From NCBI GenBank assembly GCA_023457355.1, contig JAEWLW010000061.1:1-57361 (forward strand): a DNA stretch of 57,361 bases, written 5' to 3'. Below the pieces are notes generated by a model. The model was not told the origin of the DNA and did not search any database. It saw only the letters and a list, made by a program, of their open reading frames with translations. The first letter of the stretch is position 1; every line of letters begins with the position of its first letter. A program made the translations under genes and the position numbers. Below are positions 16,391 to 24,092 of this stretch, in pieces. Origin of the DNA: Bacillota bacterium. Its GTDB lineage: Bacteria; Bacillota; Clostridia; Oscillospirales; Ruminococcaceae.

Positions 16391-16497
16391 ATGGTCAATA
16401 TGGTCTGATAATGGTCATACGGCTACTTGATTAAACGCGTAAAGCCAAACGTGCGCATAAACTGCCCGCACGGGAACCCATGCGACCCGGGCTTTAT
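16391..16497 (+). promoter_or_regulatory. Direct-repeat element and structured leader upstream of capA-like gene
   Basis: Three ATGGTC repeats start at 16391, 16400 and 16411, about one helical turn apart. Downstream, TAAAGCC (about 16439) can pair with GGCTTTA (about 16491), enclosing a CGTGCG/CGCACG hairpin and a GGG/CCC hairpin, a possible three-way junction ending about 45 bases before the capA-like start codon. No known riboswitch consensus was recognised. Function is inferred from layout only. Confidence 0.3.
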
Positions 16498-16540
16498 GGT
16501 TGTCTGATCGTTTATTCGTAGCGGAACTTGGAGGAAATGA

Positions 16541-17788
16541 ATGAAAAGAACAGGCGTGCTGAAGTTAACGGCACTGGTGCTGCTGCTTTCGATTTCAGCA
16601 GTCGGATTATTTTGGGCGACTACCAATCTGAACGTGCATCTGTCAAACAGGGCCGGTGTATCCTCGCAGCCGGTGCCGGTGTCGGCTTCCGAAGCATCCG
16701 TACCGGAACCGATACCCGAACCGGAACCTTCAAAGCTGCACTTTATGGCGGCGGGCGACAATTTAATACACGATAATATATACAAACAGGCCGCGGCGCG
16801 TGTTGGCGGCAACGGGTTTGATTTTGACCCGCCCTATCAGTACGTAGCCGGACTGTTTAAAGGGGCTGATGTCGCTTTTATCAACCAGGAGAGCCTCATC
16901 GCCGAAAGTGTTGCCCCCCTTTCGGGTTATCCGCGGTTCAACTCGCCCGAGGCGGTCGGCAACAAGTTGGTGGATATGGGCTTCAATGTGGTGTGCATGG
17001 CCAACAACCACATGTTCGATATGGGGGAAGATGGGTTGATCGCTTCGATGGATTACTGGGGTTCCAAGCAGGGCGTTTTGTCCATCGGCACATGGCGCAC
17101 CGAAGAGGATATGCAAAATCCGCTGACGATTGAAAAGAACGGTATTACCATCGGCTTTGTGCCGGTCACCGAGCACACAAACGGGCTTAAGCTGCCCGCC
17201 GATACGGCGTTGCGCTTCATCCGCTCCGATGAATACGAACTGATGAAGCAGCAGGTTGCGCTTGCGAAAGCGAGCAGCGATTTTGTGATCGTATCGATCC
17301 ACTGGGGCACCGAGAACAGCAACAACACCAACGATAACCAGCTGGAGCTGGCGCAGATGTTCGCCGATTGGGGCGTGGATATGGTGCTGGGGCATCATTC
17401 GCACACGCTGCAGCCGATGGAGTGGCGCACCGGGCAGAGCGGCAACCACACGCTGGTCGTTTATTCGATGGGTAACTTTATTTCCAGCATGCTGGACCCG
17501 CAGAATATGCTGGGGGGCGTTCTTGATCTGGATATTGAAAAGGATGCCAAAACCGGAGAAACAGCGATTACAAGCGCTAAAATGATCCCGGTTGTCACGC
17601 AGTATGACACAACGGGGCGCAACAACGTGCGCATTTATCCGTTTGCTGACTACACCGATGAACTGGTCGGCAAGCACGGTATGACGCAATGGCACGGCCA
17701 GTTTTCGCTATCTTATCTATCCAATATTATCAAGCAGAATATCCCGTCCGAGTTTTTAAACGACGACGTCTTAAAAAAGATCGGCTGA
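16541..17788 (+). CDS. CapA-family metallophosphatase-like protein, membrane anchored
   Basis: A 415-residue protein. An N-terminal hydrophobic helix (about 8-26) serves as signal-anchor, followed by a Pro/Glu-rich linker (about 45-65). The rest is the CapA (PF09587) domain: FMAAGDNLIHD (about 68-78), VAFINQESL, VVCMANNHMFDMG, VIVSIHWGTE and LGHHSHTLQ metal-binding motifs in the expected order. In Bacillus, CapA/PgsA takes part in poly-gamma-glutamate production, but no capB or capC gene is nearby. Many Firmicutes have lone CapA proteins of unknown role at the cell surface. GGAGG lies 7 bases upstream of the ATG. Confidence 0.87.
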   Translation: MKRTGVLKLTALVLLLSISAVGLFWATTNLNVHLSNRAGVSSQPVPVSASEASVPEPIPEPEPSKLHFMAAGDNLIHDNIYKQAAARVGGNGFDFDPPYQYVAGLFKGADVAFINQESLIAESVAPLSGYPRFNSPEAVGNKLVDMGFNVVCMANNHMFDMGEDGLIASMDYWGSKQGVLSIGTWRTEEDMQNPLTIEKNGITIGFVPVTEHTNGLKLPADTALRFIRSDEYELMKQQVALAKASSDFVIVSIHWGTENSNNTNDNQLELAQMFADWGVDMVLGHHSHTLQPMEWRTGQSGNHTLVVYSMGNFISSMLDPQNMLGGVLDLDIEKDAKTGETAITSAKMIPVVTQYDTTGRNNVRIYPFADYTDELVGKHGMTQWHGQFSLSYLSNIIKQNIPSEFLNDDVLKKIG

Positions 17789-17806
17789 AAACAGCAGCCT
17801 GACGGT

Positions 17807-17919
17807 GAGCCCCACTTTCGCGTCGAGGCGCGCAAAGCGTGCCGGATTGCTCACCCGAAGGCGGCAAAGCGGGCAAAATTGCCCGCTTTGCGCAGCTTGG
17901 CATAAAAGGGCCAAACCGT
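17807..17919. repeat. Interspersed repeat family B, copy B2
   Basis: It aligns with 4306-4407 over nearly its whole length and carries a longer internal palindrome, GCAAAGCGGGCAA / TTGCCCGCTTTGC (about 17865-17892). It lies in the 3' region of the capA-like gene, right before a bidirectional-looking terminator. Confidence 0.7.
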
Positions 17920-17940
17920 GCGCAGATTTTTTTGACAAGC

Positions 17941-17980
17941 AGACAGGCCCGCGGATTTTCAACAATCCGCGGGCCTGTCT
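17941..17980. terminator. Terminator hairpin between convergent capA-like and threonine dehydratase genes
   Basis: AGACAGGCCCGCGGATT (17941-17957) pairs perfectly with AATCCGCGGGCCTGTCT (17964-17980), a 17-bp stem with loop TTCAAC. On the minus strand the exit sequence is GCTTGTCAAAAAAATC; on the plus strand it is GTTAAAAAAG. There is no strong U-run, but the stem is very stable and sits between converging genes. Confidence 0.65.
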
Positions 17981-18001
17981 GTTAAAAAAGCTGGTGTTGC
18001 G

Positions 18002-18952
18002 TTACAGTACTTCCTTTAATAGTGCGGGGTCAATATTTCCGCCCGAGATCACAAAGCAGACCTTTTCATCCGGGTGGACTTTAAGCTTTTTAGAAAGCGC
18101 AGCGGCGAGCGGCATCGAAGAAGAGGGCTCCGCAACCATCTTGGCGGCCAAAACAGTGCGCTGCATCGCGGCGCGGATGTCGTCATCCGTAACGGCAACC
18201 AGCGTGTCTACCAGCCGTTCGATCACTTCAAAGTTATCCGGGTCGGCATGGTCGGTGCGGGTGCCGTCGGCAATCGTATCCACGCGGTCCAGCCACACCG
18301 GCTTTTGGGCCGCGCGGCTGGCGCCGTATCTGGAAGCACCCGTTGGCTCTGTGCCGACAATCCGGATGCCGGGTTTGATTGCCTTGGCGGCAGTGGCAAT
18401 ACCGGAAAGCATGCCGCCGCCCCCAACCGGTGCGACGATAGTGTCGATTTCCGGCTCATCCTGCAAAATTTCAATGGCCATCGTCCCCTGTCCGGCCCTC
18501 ACATAGTCATTGGCATAAGGGTGTATAAGCGTTCGCCCCTCCTGCTCAACCAGCGCGTTGGCTTTTTCATCGCGCTCGCTCGAACGTGTACCGGCCAACA
18601 CAACCTTTGCACCGTACGATTTTGTTCCGGCCAGCTTGACAGGGTTAACGTTTTCAGGCATGACAATCACAGCATCCAGCCCCAAAAGCCTGGCGGCGCA
18701 GGCCACCCCCTGCGCATGGTTGCCGCTGGAGCAACAAACCACGCCGCTCTTTTTTTGCACATCAGTTAAACAGAGCATGGCATTGGCGGCGCCCCTGATT
18801 TTAAACGACCCGGTAATCTGAAGATTTTCGGGCTTGATATAAACCCGGCATCCCAATGCGGCATCCAGAGCGGGCACCCGCAGCAGCGGCGTATGGGCAA
18901 TGTAGGGGGCGATCCTGTTTTGCGCGTCTAAAACATCCTGATAGGTGATCAT
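18002..18952 (-). CDS. Threonine dehydratase, short (ACT-less) form
   Basis: About 316 residues of the fold-type II PLP family. The PLP lysine is in GSFKIRGA (about 49-56), the substrate loop is SSGNHAQG (about 75-82), the phosphate loop is GGGGMLSG (about 176-183), and SGGN is near the C terminus. The protein ends after the catalytic domain, so it lacks the ACT domain that gives isoleucine feedback control in biosynthetic IlvA; it resembles catabolic TdcB or serine/threonine dehydratases. The start at 18952 has AAGGAG 9 bases upstream; the open frame to 18997 lacks such support. It is monocistronic. Serine racemase activity cannot be excluded. Confidence 0.88.
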   Translation of the reverse strand: MITYQDVLDAQNRIAPYIAHTPLLRVPALDAALGCRVYIKPENLQITGSFKIRGAANAMLCLTDVQKKSGVVCCSSGNHAQGVACAARLLGLDAVIVMPENVNPVKLAGTKSYGAKVVLAGTRSSERDEKANALVEQEGRTLIHPYANDYVRAGQGTMAIEILQDEPEIDTIVAPVGGGGMLSGIATAAKAIKPGIRIVGTEPTGASRYGASRAAQKPVWLDRVDTIADGTRTDHADPDNFEVIERLVDTLVAVTDDDIRAAMQRTVLAAKMVAEPSSSMPLAAALSKKLKVHPDEKVCFVISGGNIDPALLKEVL

Positions 18953-19245
18953 TGTGTACAACTCCTTCTCAATGGTAATCTGCAAAGGGCGGGGCATCTT
19001 CCTTATTTATAGTTGATTATATCACAAATGCAGAGGCACAGCCGCATAATGGTTAATTAATAAGCGGTTGCCGCACGAAGGGGCGGGCGGTTGCGTATCC
19101 ACCCGGTCATTATACCACAAGCAAAAGGCCGGAGCATATTATCAGCAAAGCATTCTGACCGAATGGCCTATAAATTTTCAGCGAAAAATGGCCCCAATCA
19201 ATAAACAACGGTTGATGTGAGTACCATCAACCGTTGTTGTTTAGA
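18953..19245. other. Intergenic region with a hairpin at 19204-19238
   Basis: A minus-strand TATAAT (19021-19016) lies upstream of the threonine dehydratase gene with no clear -35. AACAACGGTTGATG (19204-19217) and CATCAACCGTTGTT (19225-19238) form a 14-bp stem with a 7-base loop, immediately left of repeat copy A2. No coding potential was seen. Confidence 0.55.
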
Positions 19246-19480
19246 CTGTCAATAAAGAGGCTTAGCCATTTGCATAAAACAAATGCCGCTTATCGCGCCA
19301 TGGGAGAACCCTCGCCTGCGCTTCTTACAGATCTGGGCACTTTGGGGGGCTGCCCAGACGCTCACATATAGGTGCGCGCGCGGCATCTTGGCTCCATCAA
19401 GACCCCGCGCGCTTTTGAAAAAGCGCGACCAAAACTTTTGGTTATGCAACTTTTTCTTTGAAATGGATTTTTTGAAAAGC
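19246..19480. repeat. Interspersed repeat family A, copy A2
   Basis: This begins CTGTCAATAAAGAGG like A1, shares TTTGCATAAAACAAATG, CCTGCGCTTCTTACAG and the ACCAAAAC-TTT tail with A1, and GCTCACATATAG plus CTTGGCTCCA with A3. It includes the hairpin GCGCTTTT/AAAAGCGC. It lies just past the 3' end of the HELTH-protein gene, between it and the threonine dehydratase promoter. Confidence 0.75.
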
Positions 19481-19483
19481 ATC

Positions 19484-19536
19484 ACAAAACGCGCAATTTT
19501 ACCGTTTTGTCGCCTGGGGGCGAGCAACCCGGCTCC
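19484..19536. repeat. Interspersed repeat family B, inverted partial copy B3
   Basis: The segment CAAAACGCGCAATTTTACCG followed by TTTTGTCGCC and GAGCAACCCGG is the reverse complement of the core of copy B2 (around 17850-17893), with substitutions. It directly follows A2, so the two repeat families can be adjacent. Confidence 0.55.
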
Positions 19537-19613
19537 CGCCGTTCTTTCACACATTTCCCCGGTGCTTAACTTTATGAAACCCACTTCTTTAACAGTCTGT
19601 ACGTTCTTAACGC

Positions 19614-22600
19614 TTATTTCTTTCGTTCCGCCCAGGAACCGGCCATGGGGAAACCCGTTTTGTGATAGAGCAAGCTGTTGTTTGAATCCCTGAGCGTTCG
19701 CCAGTCGACCGAAAATGAGCGCATTTTCGGGAAGTAGTTGGCAGCCATATTATAAGTGCCGCCGTCCAATGTGACGGACAGATAGTCGTCATCCGGCATA
19801 CCGTCCTTGCGCCTGATGCAGGCTTCCATTCTCAGCTTTAGTTCGTTTCCGCCCGTCCAGTGAAAAGCCTTGAAATCAAATGTATAGTCGCTATGGGTCA
19901 ATCCAACCGACATTAACACACCCTGATTCCAGTTAAAGTTCCACTCGGCGCCCTTAAAGGGACCGTCGGTTTCTGTAAAATAGCCCATGGCGGTGTTTTT
20001 GCCGTTCCACAGGTCATAATTGCTGAGGTTGCCCGGAAAGTACATCTGGCGAAATTCCCGTGCGACGGCTTCCCGGCGGGCCGCAGACATTTTTCCGCCC
20101 AATGTATCGATATGATGGGCGTATTTATCAAACAGCGCATGAATGCTTACCTTAAATTTTCCGCCGAACCAGGGCCCGATGTTGCTCAGGTCGCCCACAA
20201 TCATCGGGTCTTTGCAAAGCCAGTAAGCCGCTTGAATGGCCTGTTGCACATCTGTTTTAATGTTGTTGGCGGAAGGGTCTTCAAGGTCGGACAGGCTGCG
20301 GGACAAATCGGACAGATGCTGCAAATAATAAGTGTGGCGTTCCGAGCGGGCGGAGACGTTGTAATCACCGTGCTGATCCTCAATAACGTGGGTCAACTCG
20401 TGCACCAGTGTCTGGATTTTTTTGAACTGACTGCTATTGATTTCCTTGGGGAAGGACTCGTCGGTGATGGCGATATAAGACTTTCGGATTATATCCCCCC
20501 GCCCGTTTTCATAGTGGCTGCTTTCGCTTTTAAGCCAAAGCAAATTGGCCGACCATGGCACGCCGCTGAAGGGGTAGACCCGGTTTTCGATAAAGTCCAG
20601 CGCGCCGTGATAGGTGATAATATTACCCAGCGTGATGTATTCTTCCGCCGCGCTGCCAAGCGGATATTCCAAGAACCAGCGCACCATACCTTTGAAATCG
20701 GGATTTGGCTTGAGCTGTGCCTTGAGCAGCAGGGATGCCAGCGTCTTATCGCGCTCGCATTGAACCGTTATCTGAATATCAAAGAGTGCCGCTCCCTCGT
20801 CCGGGCTGGCCGCGGCCATCACGCGGTACGCTGCCGGTTTTTTCTGAGGGTCGGTCCTTAAGTCGGCGGGCGCGGGCAACGGCACTGCCTCCAGGCTGGC
20901 TTTTTGTATGACGCGTTGCGCCAGAGCTTTAGATTCCGGTGTCTTAAATTCAAAATCCGGGTGCACGGCATAGCTTAACGCCAGAGCGGCTGATTTACTG
21001 CTGTCGGGCGCCAGCAAACGGCGCTTTTCGTCCCACTTCATAACGGCCAGCGGTATCCACAGCGCCTTTTCTTCCCGTTTTTCCTTTTCGCCGTCGGTGA
21101 AGCATTCAATGCAGGCCTCCGCAGGGAGGGCGTTGATACCAAGCTGTTCATAGGCGGTGCCGATGCCCTCAAAGCAGACGCTGACCTCAAAGGAAGTGCG
21201 AACAGGCAGCTCGCCGTCCATGGCCGATATTTCGCAGGTGCACGGCGTAATAAAGCGCTCATGGTTCCAGTTTTGCGCGTCCGGCCCGGGGGCAACCAGA
21301 ATCACGGTCTGGCCTTTATCGTTTTTACCCAGGTCCAGACGAACAAAGCCTGAAGAAGCGGTTATTTCAAGCGGGGGCTCCGTCTCCGCAAAATTGATCA
21401 GCGCATACACCAGCTCAAAGGGCTTTGCTTCAGTGGCAAGAATATTTATTTTATCCTGCGCCAGCCGTATCTCCCCCTTGCCCAGCAGCTTGAAACGAAC
21501 ATTGTTCCGGAAGGAACCGTGTTCGCCGCTGTATAGAAAGCTCAAAATTCCCTCAGCAGGCGCATTTTCCTGAATCTGCACCTGGGCGGCCATGTTGACC
21601 CCCTGCATGGATGCCGCCCCCACCATAATCTCATTGGAAAAAATTGAAATGCCTTGTGTCAGGTCGGGCCTTTCAACTGGAACCCCGTTTTCCACCTCTG
21701 CCATGCGGGCCCAGACGCGCTGATTTTTGCCCAGCTTGAGGGCATCGCCGAAATCTTTGCCAACGATCATGGTATAAGCGCTCTGTTCCGGTTCTTCCGC
21801 CGCCGATTCGCCGACGGCCGCCACCCCTGCACCCGCTGCTGCCGCGCCTGCGCCGAGCACGCCGACGATGACGGCGGCCGAAACCGACACGCCCGACTCG
21901 CCCGCGGTTTTCTGGGCATCGGTGTTGATTATCACGTCGGTTCTTTTATCCTTTTTCTCCTCGGCGGCGGCAGGCGCAACGTTTTCCGGCCTGATCCAGA
22001 CCCCGCTTTCTTCCACGGTGAATTTTGCGCCGCACAGGGCATTGATGACGGTGTCGCACCGAGCGACATAGTCGTTATAATAGGCGTCAAGCTGCGCCAC
22101 GGCGGTGGCTTTCATCGGTGTGTAGTAGTTGGCGGCGCCGTGGGCCGTGCTTTCCACCACGATGCAAGCAAAGCCGGCGTGGGGTACCGGGGATTCCAGT
22201 ATCATGATGTATTTGACGTCCTCGTCAAAGCTGGTGACCGAGTCATGCAGCGGCGCAGGCGCTGTGCGTGCCTTATAAGTGATTTTAAGGCCCCTGCGCC
22301 CACCGGCTGAGGTTTCCTCAATGGTTGATTTTCTGCTGTCGTTCTGATAGGACGCTTTAAGATGTTCGATCAGCTCGGCTTCGGTTTTGCAGGTATCGTT
22401 GCTGCTGACAGCGAACTTTGTTTGCCAGCTGATGTAGGCGCTCGACCAGCCATCGGGATACTTTGTCTCCTCGGCATAGCGCCAGGGTTTGCCCGTGAGC
22501 TGTTCAAGGCGGTTGAAGGCGTAGGTTAGCGTCCGGTTTTGGAACAGTTCTTCGGGGCGTTGCATGTCGCCGGTCAGCTGATAGACATACTCCGAAAAAT

Positions 22601-22781
22601 GCACCGCGTAGTGGTTCTCGGTTTCGTCCACATCGCTGCGCATGCTAAAGGAGCAGCGGTATTTTTCCGGGTTGTCCAGATAATCGGTACTGAAAACCGG
22701 TTGTGCCGCCGCGGCTGTACAGGGGAGCAGCAACGCCCAAATCAGCACCGCCGAAAGGGATGCGGACCGTCTTTGTTTCAT
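19614..22781 (-). CDS. Large exported protein with HELTH zinc-peptidase-like motif
   Basis: A protein of 1055 residues. The N terminus MKQRRSASLSAVLIWALLLP..AAAAQP is a signal peptide. Residues 30-270 carry cysteines and no recognised domain. About 290-325 is a Gly/Ala/Val-rich hydrophobic stretch (GVLGAGAAAAGAGVAAVG) that may cross the membrane. A long middle part looks like beta-rich repeats. The C-terminal third has HELTHVIEDQHG with HExxH at 794-798, preceded by FKKIQTLV, as in gluzincin-type peptidases. The start at 22781 has AAAGGGGGG upstream and overlaps the stop of the zinc-ribbon gene (ATGA); the frame stays open to 23372, but that stretch is a shadow of the neighbour. No family name is claimed; peptidase function is inferred only from the motif. 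Confidence 0.8.
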   Translation of the reverse strand: MKQRRSASLSAVLIWALLLPCTAAAAQPVFSTDYLDNPEKYRCSFSMRSDVDETENHYAVHFSEYVYQLTGDMQRPEELFQNRTLTYAFNRLEQLTGKPWRYAEETKYPDGWSSAYISWQTKFAVSSNDTCKTEAELIEHLKASYQNDSRKSTIEETSAGGRRGLKITYKARTAPAPLHDSVTSFDEDVKYIMILESPVPHAGFACIVVESTAHGAANYYTPMKATAVAQLDAYYNDYVARCDTVINALCGAKFTVEESGVWIRPENVAPAAAEEKKDKRTDVIINTDAQKTAGESGVSVSAAVIVGVLGAGAAAAGAGVAAVGESAAEEPEQSAYTMIVGKDFGDALKLGKNQRVWARMAEVENGVPVERPDLTQGISIFSNEIMVGAASMQGVNMAAQVQIQENAPAEGILSFLYSGEHGSFRNNVRFKLLGKGEIRLAQDKINILATEAKPFELVYALINFAETEPPLEITASSGFVRLDLGKNDKGQTVILVAPGPDAQNWNHERFITPCTCEISAMDGELPVRTSFEVSVCFEGIGTAYEQLGINALPAEACIECFTDGEKEKREEKALWIPLAVMKWDEKRRLLAPDSSKSAALALSYAVHPDFEFKTPESKALAQRVIQKASLEAVPLPAPADLRTDPQKKPAAYRVMAAASPDEGAALFDIQITVQCERDKTLASLLLKAQLKPNPDFKGMVRWFLEYPLGSAAEEYITLGNIITYHGALDFIENRVYPFSGVPWSANLLWLKSESSHYENGRGDIIRKSYIAITDESFPKEINSSQFKKIQTLVHELTHVIEDQHGDYNVSARSERHTYYLQHLSDLSRSLSDLEDPSANNIKTDVQQAIQAAYWLCKDPMIVGDLSNIGPWFGGKFKVSIHALFDKYAHHIDTLGGKMSAARREAVAREFRQMYFPGNLSNYDLWNGKNTAMGYFTETDGPFKGAEWNFNWNQGVLMSVGLTHSDYTFDFKAFHWTGGNELKLRMEACIRRKDGMPDDDYLSVTLDGGTYNMAANYFPKMRSFSVDWRTLRDSNNSLLYHKTGFPMAGSWAERKK

Positions 22782-23827
22782 AGCGTTACCCCCCTTTGGT
22801 TGGCCGATATCATTTTTAAAACAATGGCGGCCACCAGCGCCAGAATACCCGCTATATGGCCGATGGCATCCAGCGGGATGAGCGACAGCGGCAGCGCAAG
22901 CGCAAAGCCCGCCGTAAAACCCGCCATAAGCCGGGCGACCAACGCAGTATCGATGTGCCTGCTCTTTTGCAGTGCTGCTGTCAGTGAGCCGATGAAGCGG
23001 CGCAAAAAACCGTCCTTGGAAGAAAGTGCCCGCAAGGACAATAAAAATGCCGTGATCGCCACCATGCTGTTGGAAGGTGTAGCCGAGCCCGCCATAAAGT
23101 TGTAAGTAATCAGCGCGGCGCCCATGCCTGTCAGCAGGGCCGAAAACGGGCCCTGTCCCTTTGTATTTAAGACAAAAACCCATTGCGCAAAGCCGCTGCC
23201 GATGCCGGTAAAAGGCTTTTGCCGACGCGTCAGCGGCATGACTAAAGTGGTAATAAAATAGGCAAACACCCCTTTGCCGACAAGGCCGCCGACCAGCTCG
23301 GCCAAGCCGCCGGTGGTGCCGCCCCCGGCGAAGGTCAGAAAGGAAAGCCCGCGCACCGGCGGCGGATTCCATCCCAAAGCGGACAGAAGCATCAGCACCA
23401 GCCAGATAAAGGCGAGCACCGCGGCGGGAATCCAGCGCCTTTTATCCCTTGGTAAGGCTTTAAGGCCCTTGACCGTCCTGAAGAATTCCTGCGCCACACA
23501 TTTGAAAGGCCCGATAGCGGCGGGCAGATGGCCGTTTTCAGGTACATTATTGTAAAAGCGCATTTCGCCGGCAGATGCCGGGGCTGATATGGTTTTGCCC
23601 AGCAGCTCGGCAGCGGTGCAGATGGCTTGCTTTGTCGGGACAGCGGCGTCCGTTGCCGGCCCCGGCGGGGCTGGGGTTTGAACAGCCCGCACGTCAAAGG
23701 CAGTGGACGCGGGATTCCCGGTGTGTTCTGCCGGCGGGCCGACTGCCTGCACCTTTGCGCCGCAGGCGGTGCAGAAGTTTGCGTTTGGAGAGAGCGGGCC
23801 GCCGCAGTATTTGCAGAATTTGCCCAT
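22778..23827 (-). CDS. Zinc-ribbon multi-pass membrane protein
   Basis: A 349-residue protein. It opens with a zinc ribbon, C5-x2-C8 and C19-x2-C22 (CKYCGG, CTACGAK), followed by a Pro/Ala linker (about 28-65). The C-terminal part has about six hydrophobic segments (near 132-150, 174-198, 228-246, 252-268, 297-315, 322-342). AGAGAGG lies 7 bases before the ATG. Its TGA overlaps the ATG of the HELTH protein, so the two are translationally coupled and probably act together at the membrane. The ribbon plus membrane architecture is common in Firmicutes proteins of unknown role; no specific function is recognised. Confidence 0.8.
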   Translation of the reverse strand: MGKFCKYCGGPLSPNANFCTACGAKVQAVGPPAEHTGNPASTAFDVRAVQTPAPPGPATDAAVPTKQAICTAAELLGKTISAPASAGEMRFYNNVPENGHLPAAIGPFKCVAQEFFRTVKGLKALPRDKRRWIPAAVLAFIWLVLMLLSALGWNPPPVRGLSFLTFAGGGTTGGLAELVGGLVGKGVFAYFITTLVMPLTRRQKPFTGIGSGFAQWVFVLNTKGQGPFSALLTGMGAALITYNFMAGSATPSNSMVAITAFLLSLRALSSKDGFLRRFIGSLTAALQKSRHIDTALVARLMAGFTAGFALALPLSLIPLDAIGHIAGILALVAAIVLKMISANQRGVTL

Positions 23828-24011
23828 GTTAAAACCTCTCTTTCATTGATAGTGGGCGTTCTACCGATTTTACTTCGGCATTTTGCGCGCGGGGTCTTTG
23901 CTTTCATGCTTAGGATTCGGAAGTGCAGGTCGCTAAAATCATATCCTCCTTCAGGTTAAAGTTTAAAGAAAAAGTGGCTGTAATGCATCACCCAAAAGGA
24001 TGAAAGCACGC

Positions 24012-24043
24012 AAAAAGGCCCCACACTGTATTGGTGTGGGGCC
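24012..24043 (-). terminator. Terminator of malQ
   Basis: GGCCCCACAC (24017-24026) and GTGTGGGGCC (24034-24043) form a 10-bp stem with a 7-base loop; on the minus strand TTTTTG follows directly. It lies 50 bases past the malQ stop. Confidence 0.88.
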
Positions 24044-24092
24044 TCACAATGGGGCGACTCGTTTATCTGTCGCCGGAGGCGGGGCTTTCGTG

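Noticed and set aside
16435..16515. Cyclic-di-GMP-I or other known riboswitch upstream of the CapA-like gene
   Set aside because: The ACGCGTAAAGCC stretch recalls part of the GEMM consensus, but the GNRA loop and tetraloop receptor are missing; kept only as an unnamed structured leader.
16763..17695. 310-codon minus-strand frame opposite the CapA-like gene
   Set aside because: It is a shadow of a gene with intact CapA motifs, with no start signals.
22782..23372. N-terminal extension of the HELTH protein frame up to 23372
   Set aside because: It overlaps the zinc-ribbon gene in another frame and translates to low-complexity Arg/Gly-rich sequence. The ATG at 22781 has a Shine-Dalgarno and signal peptide.
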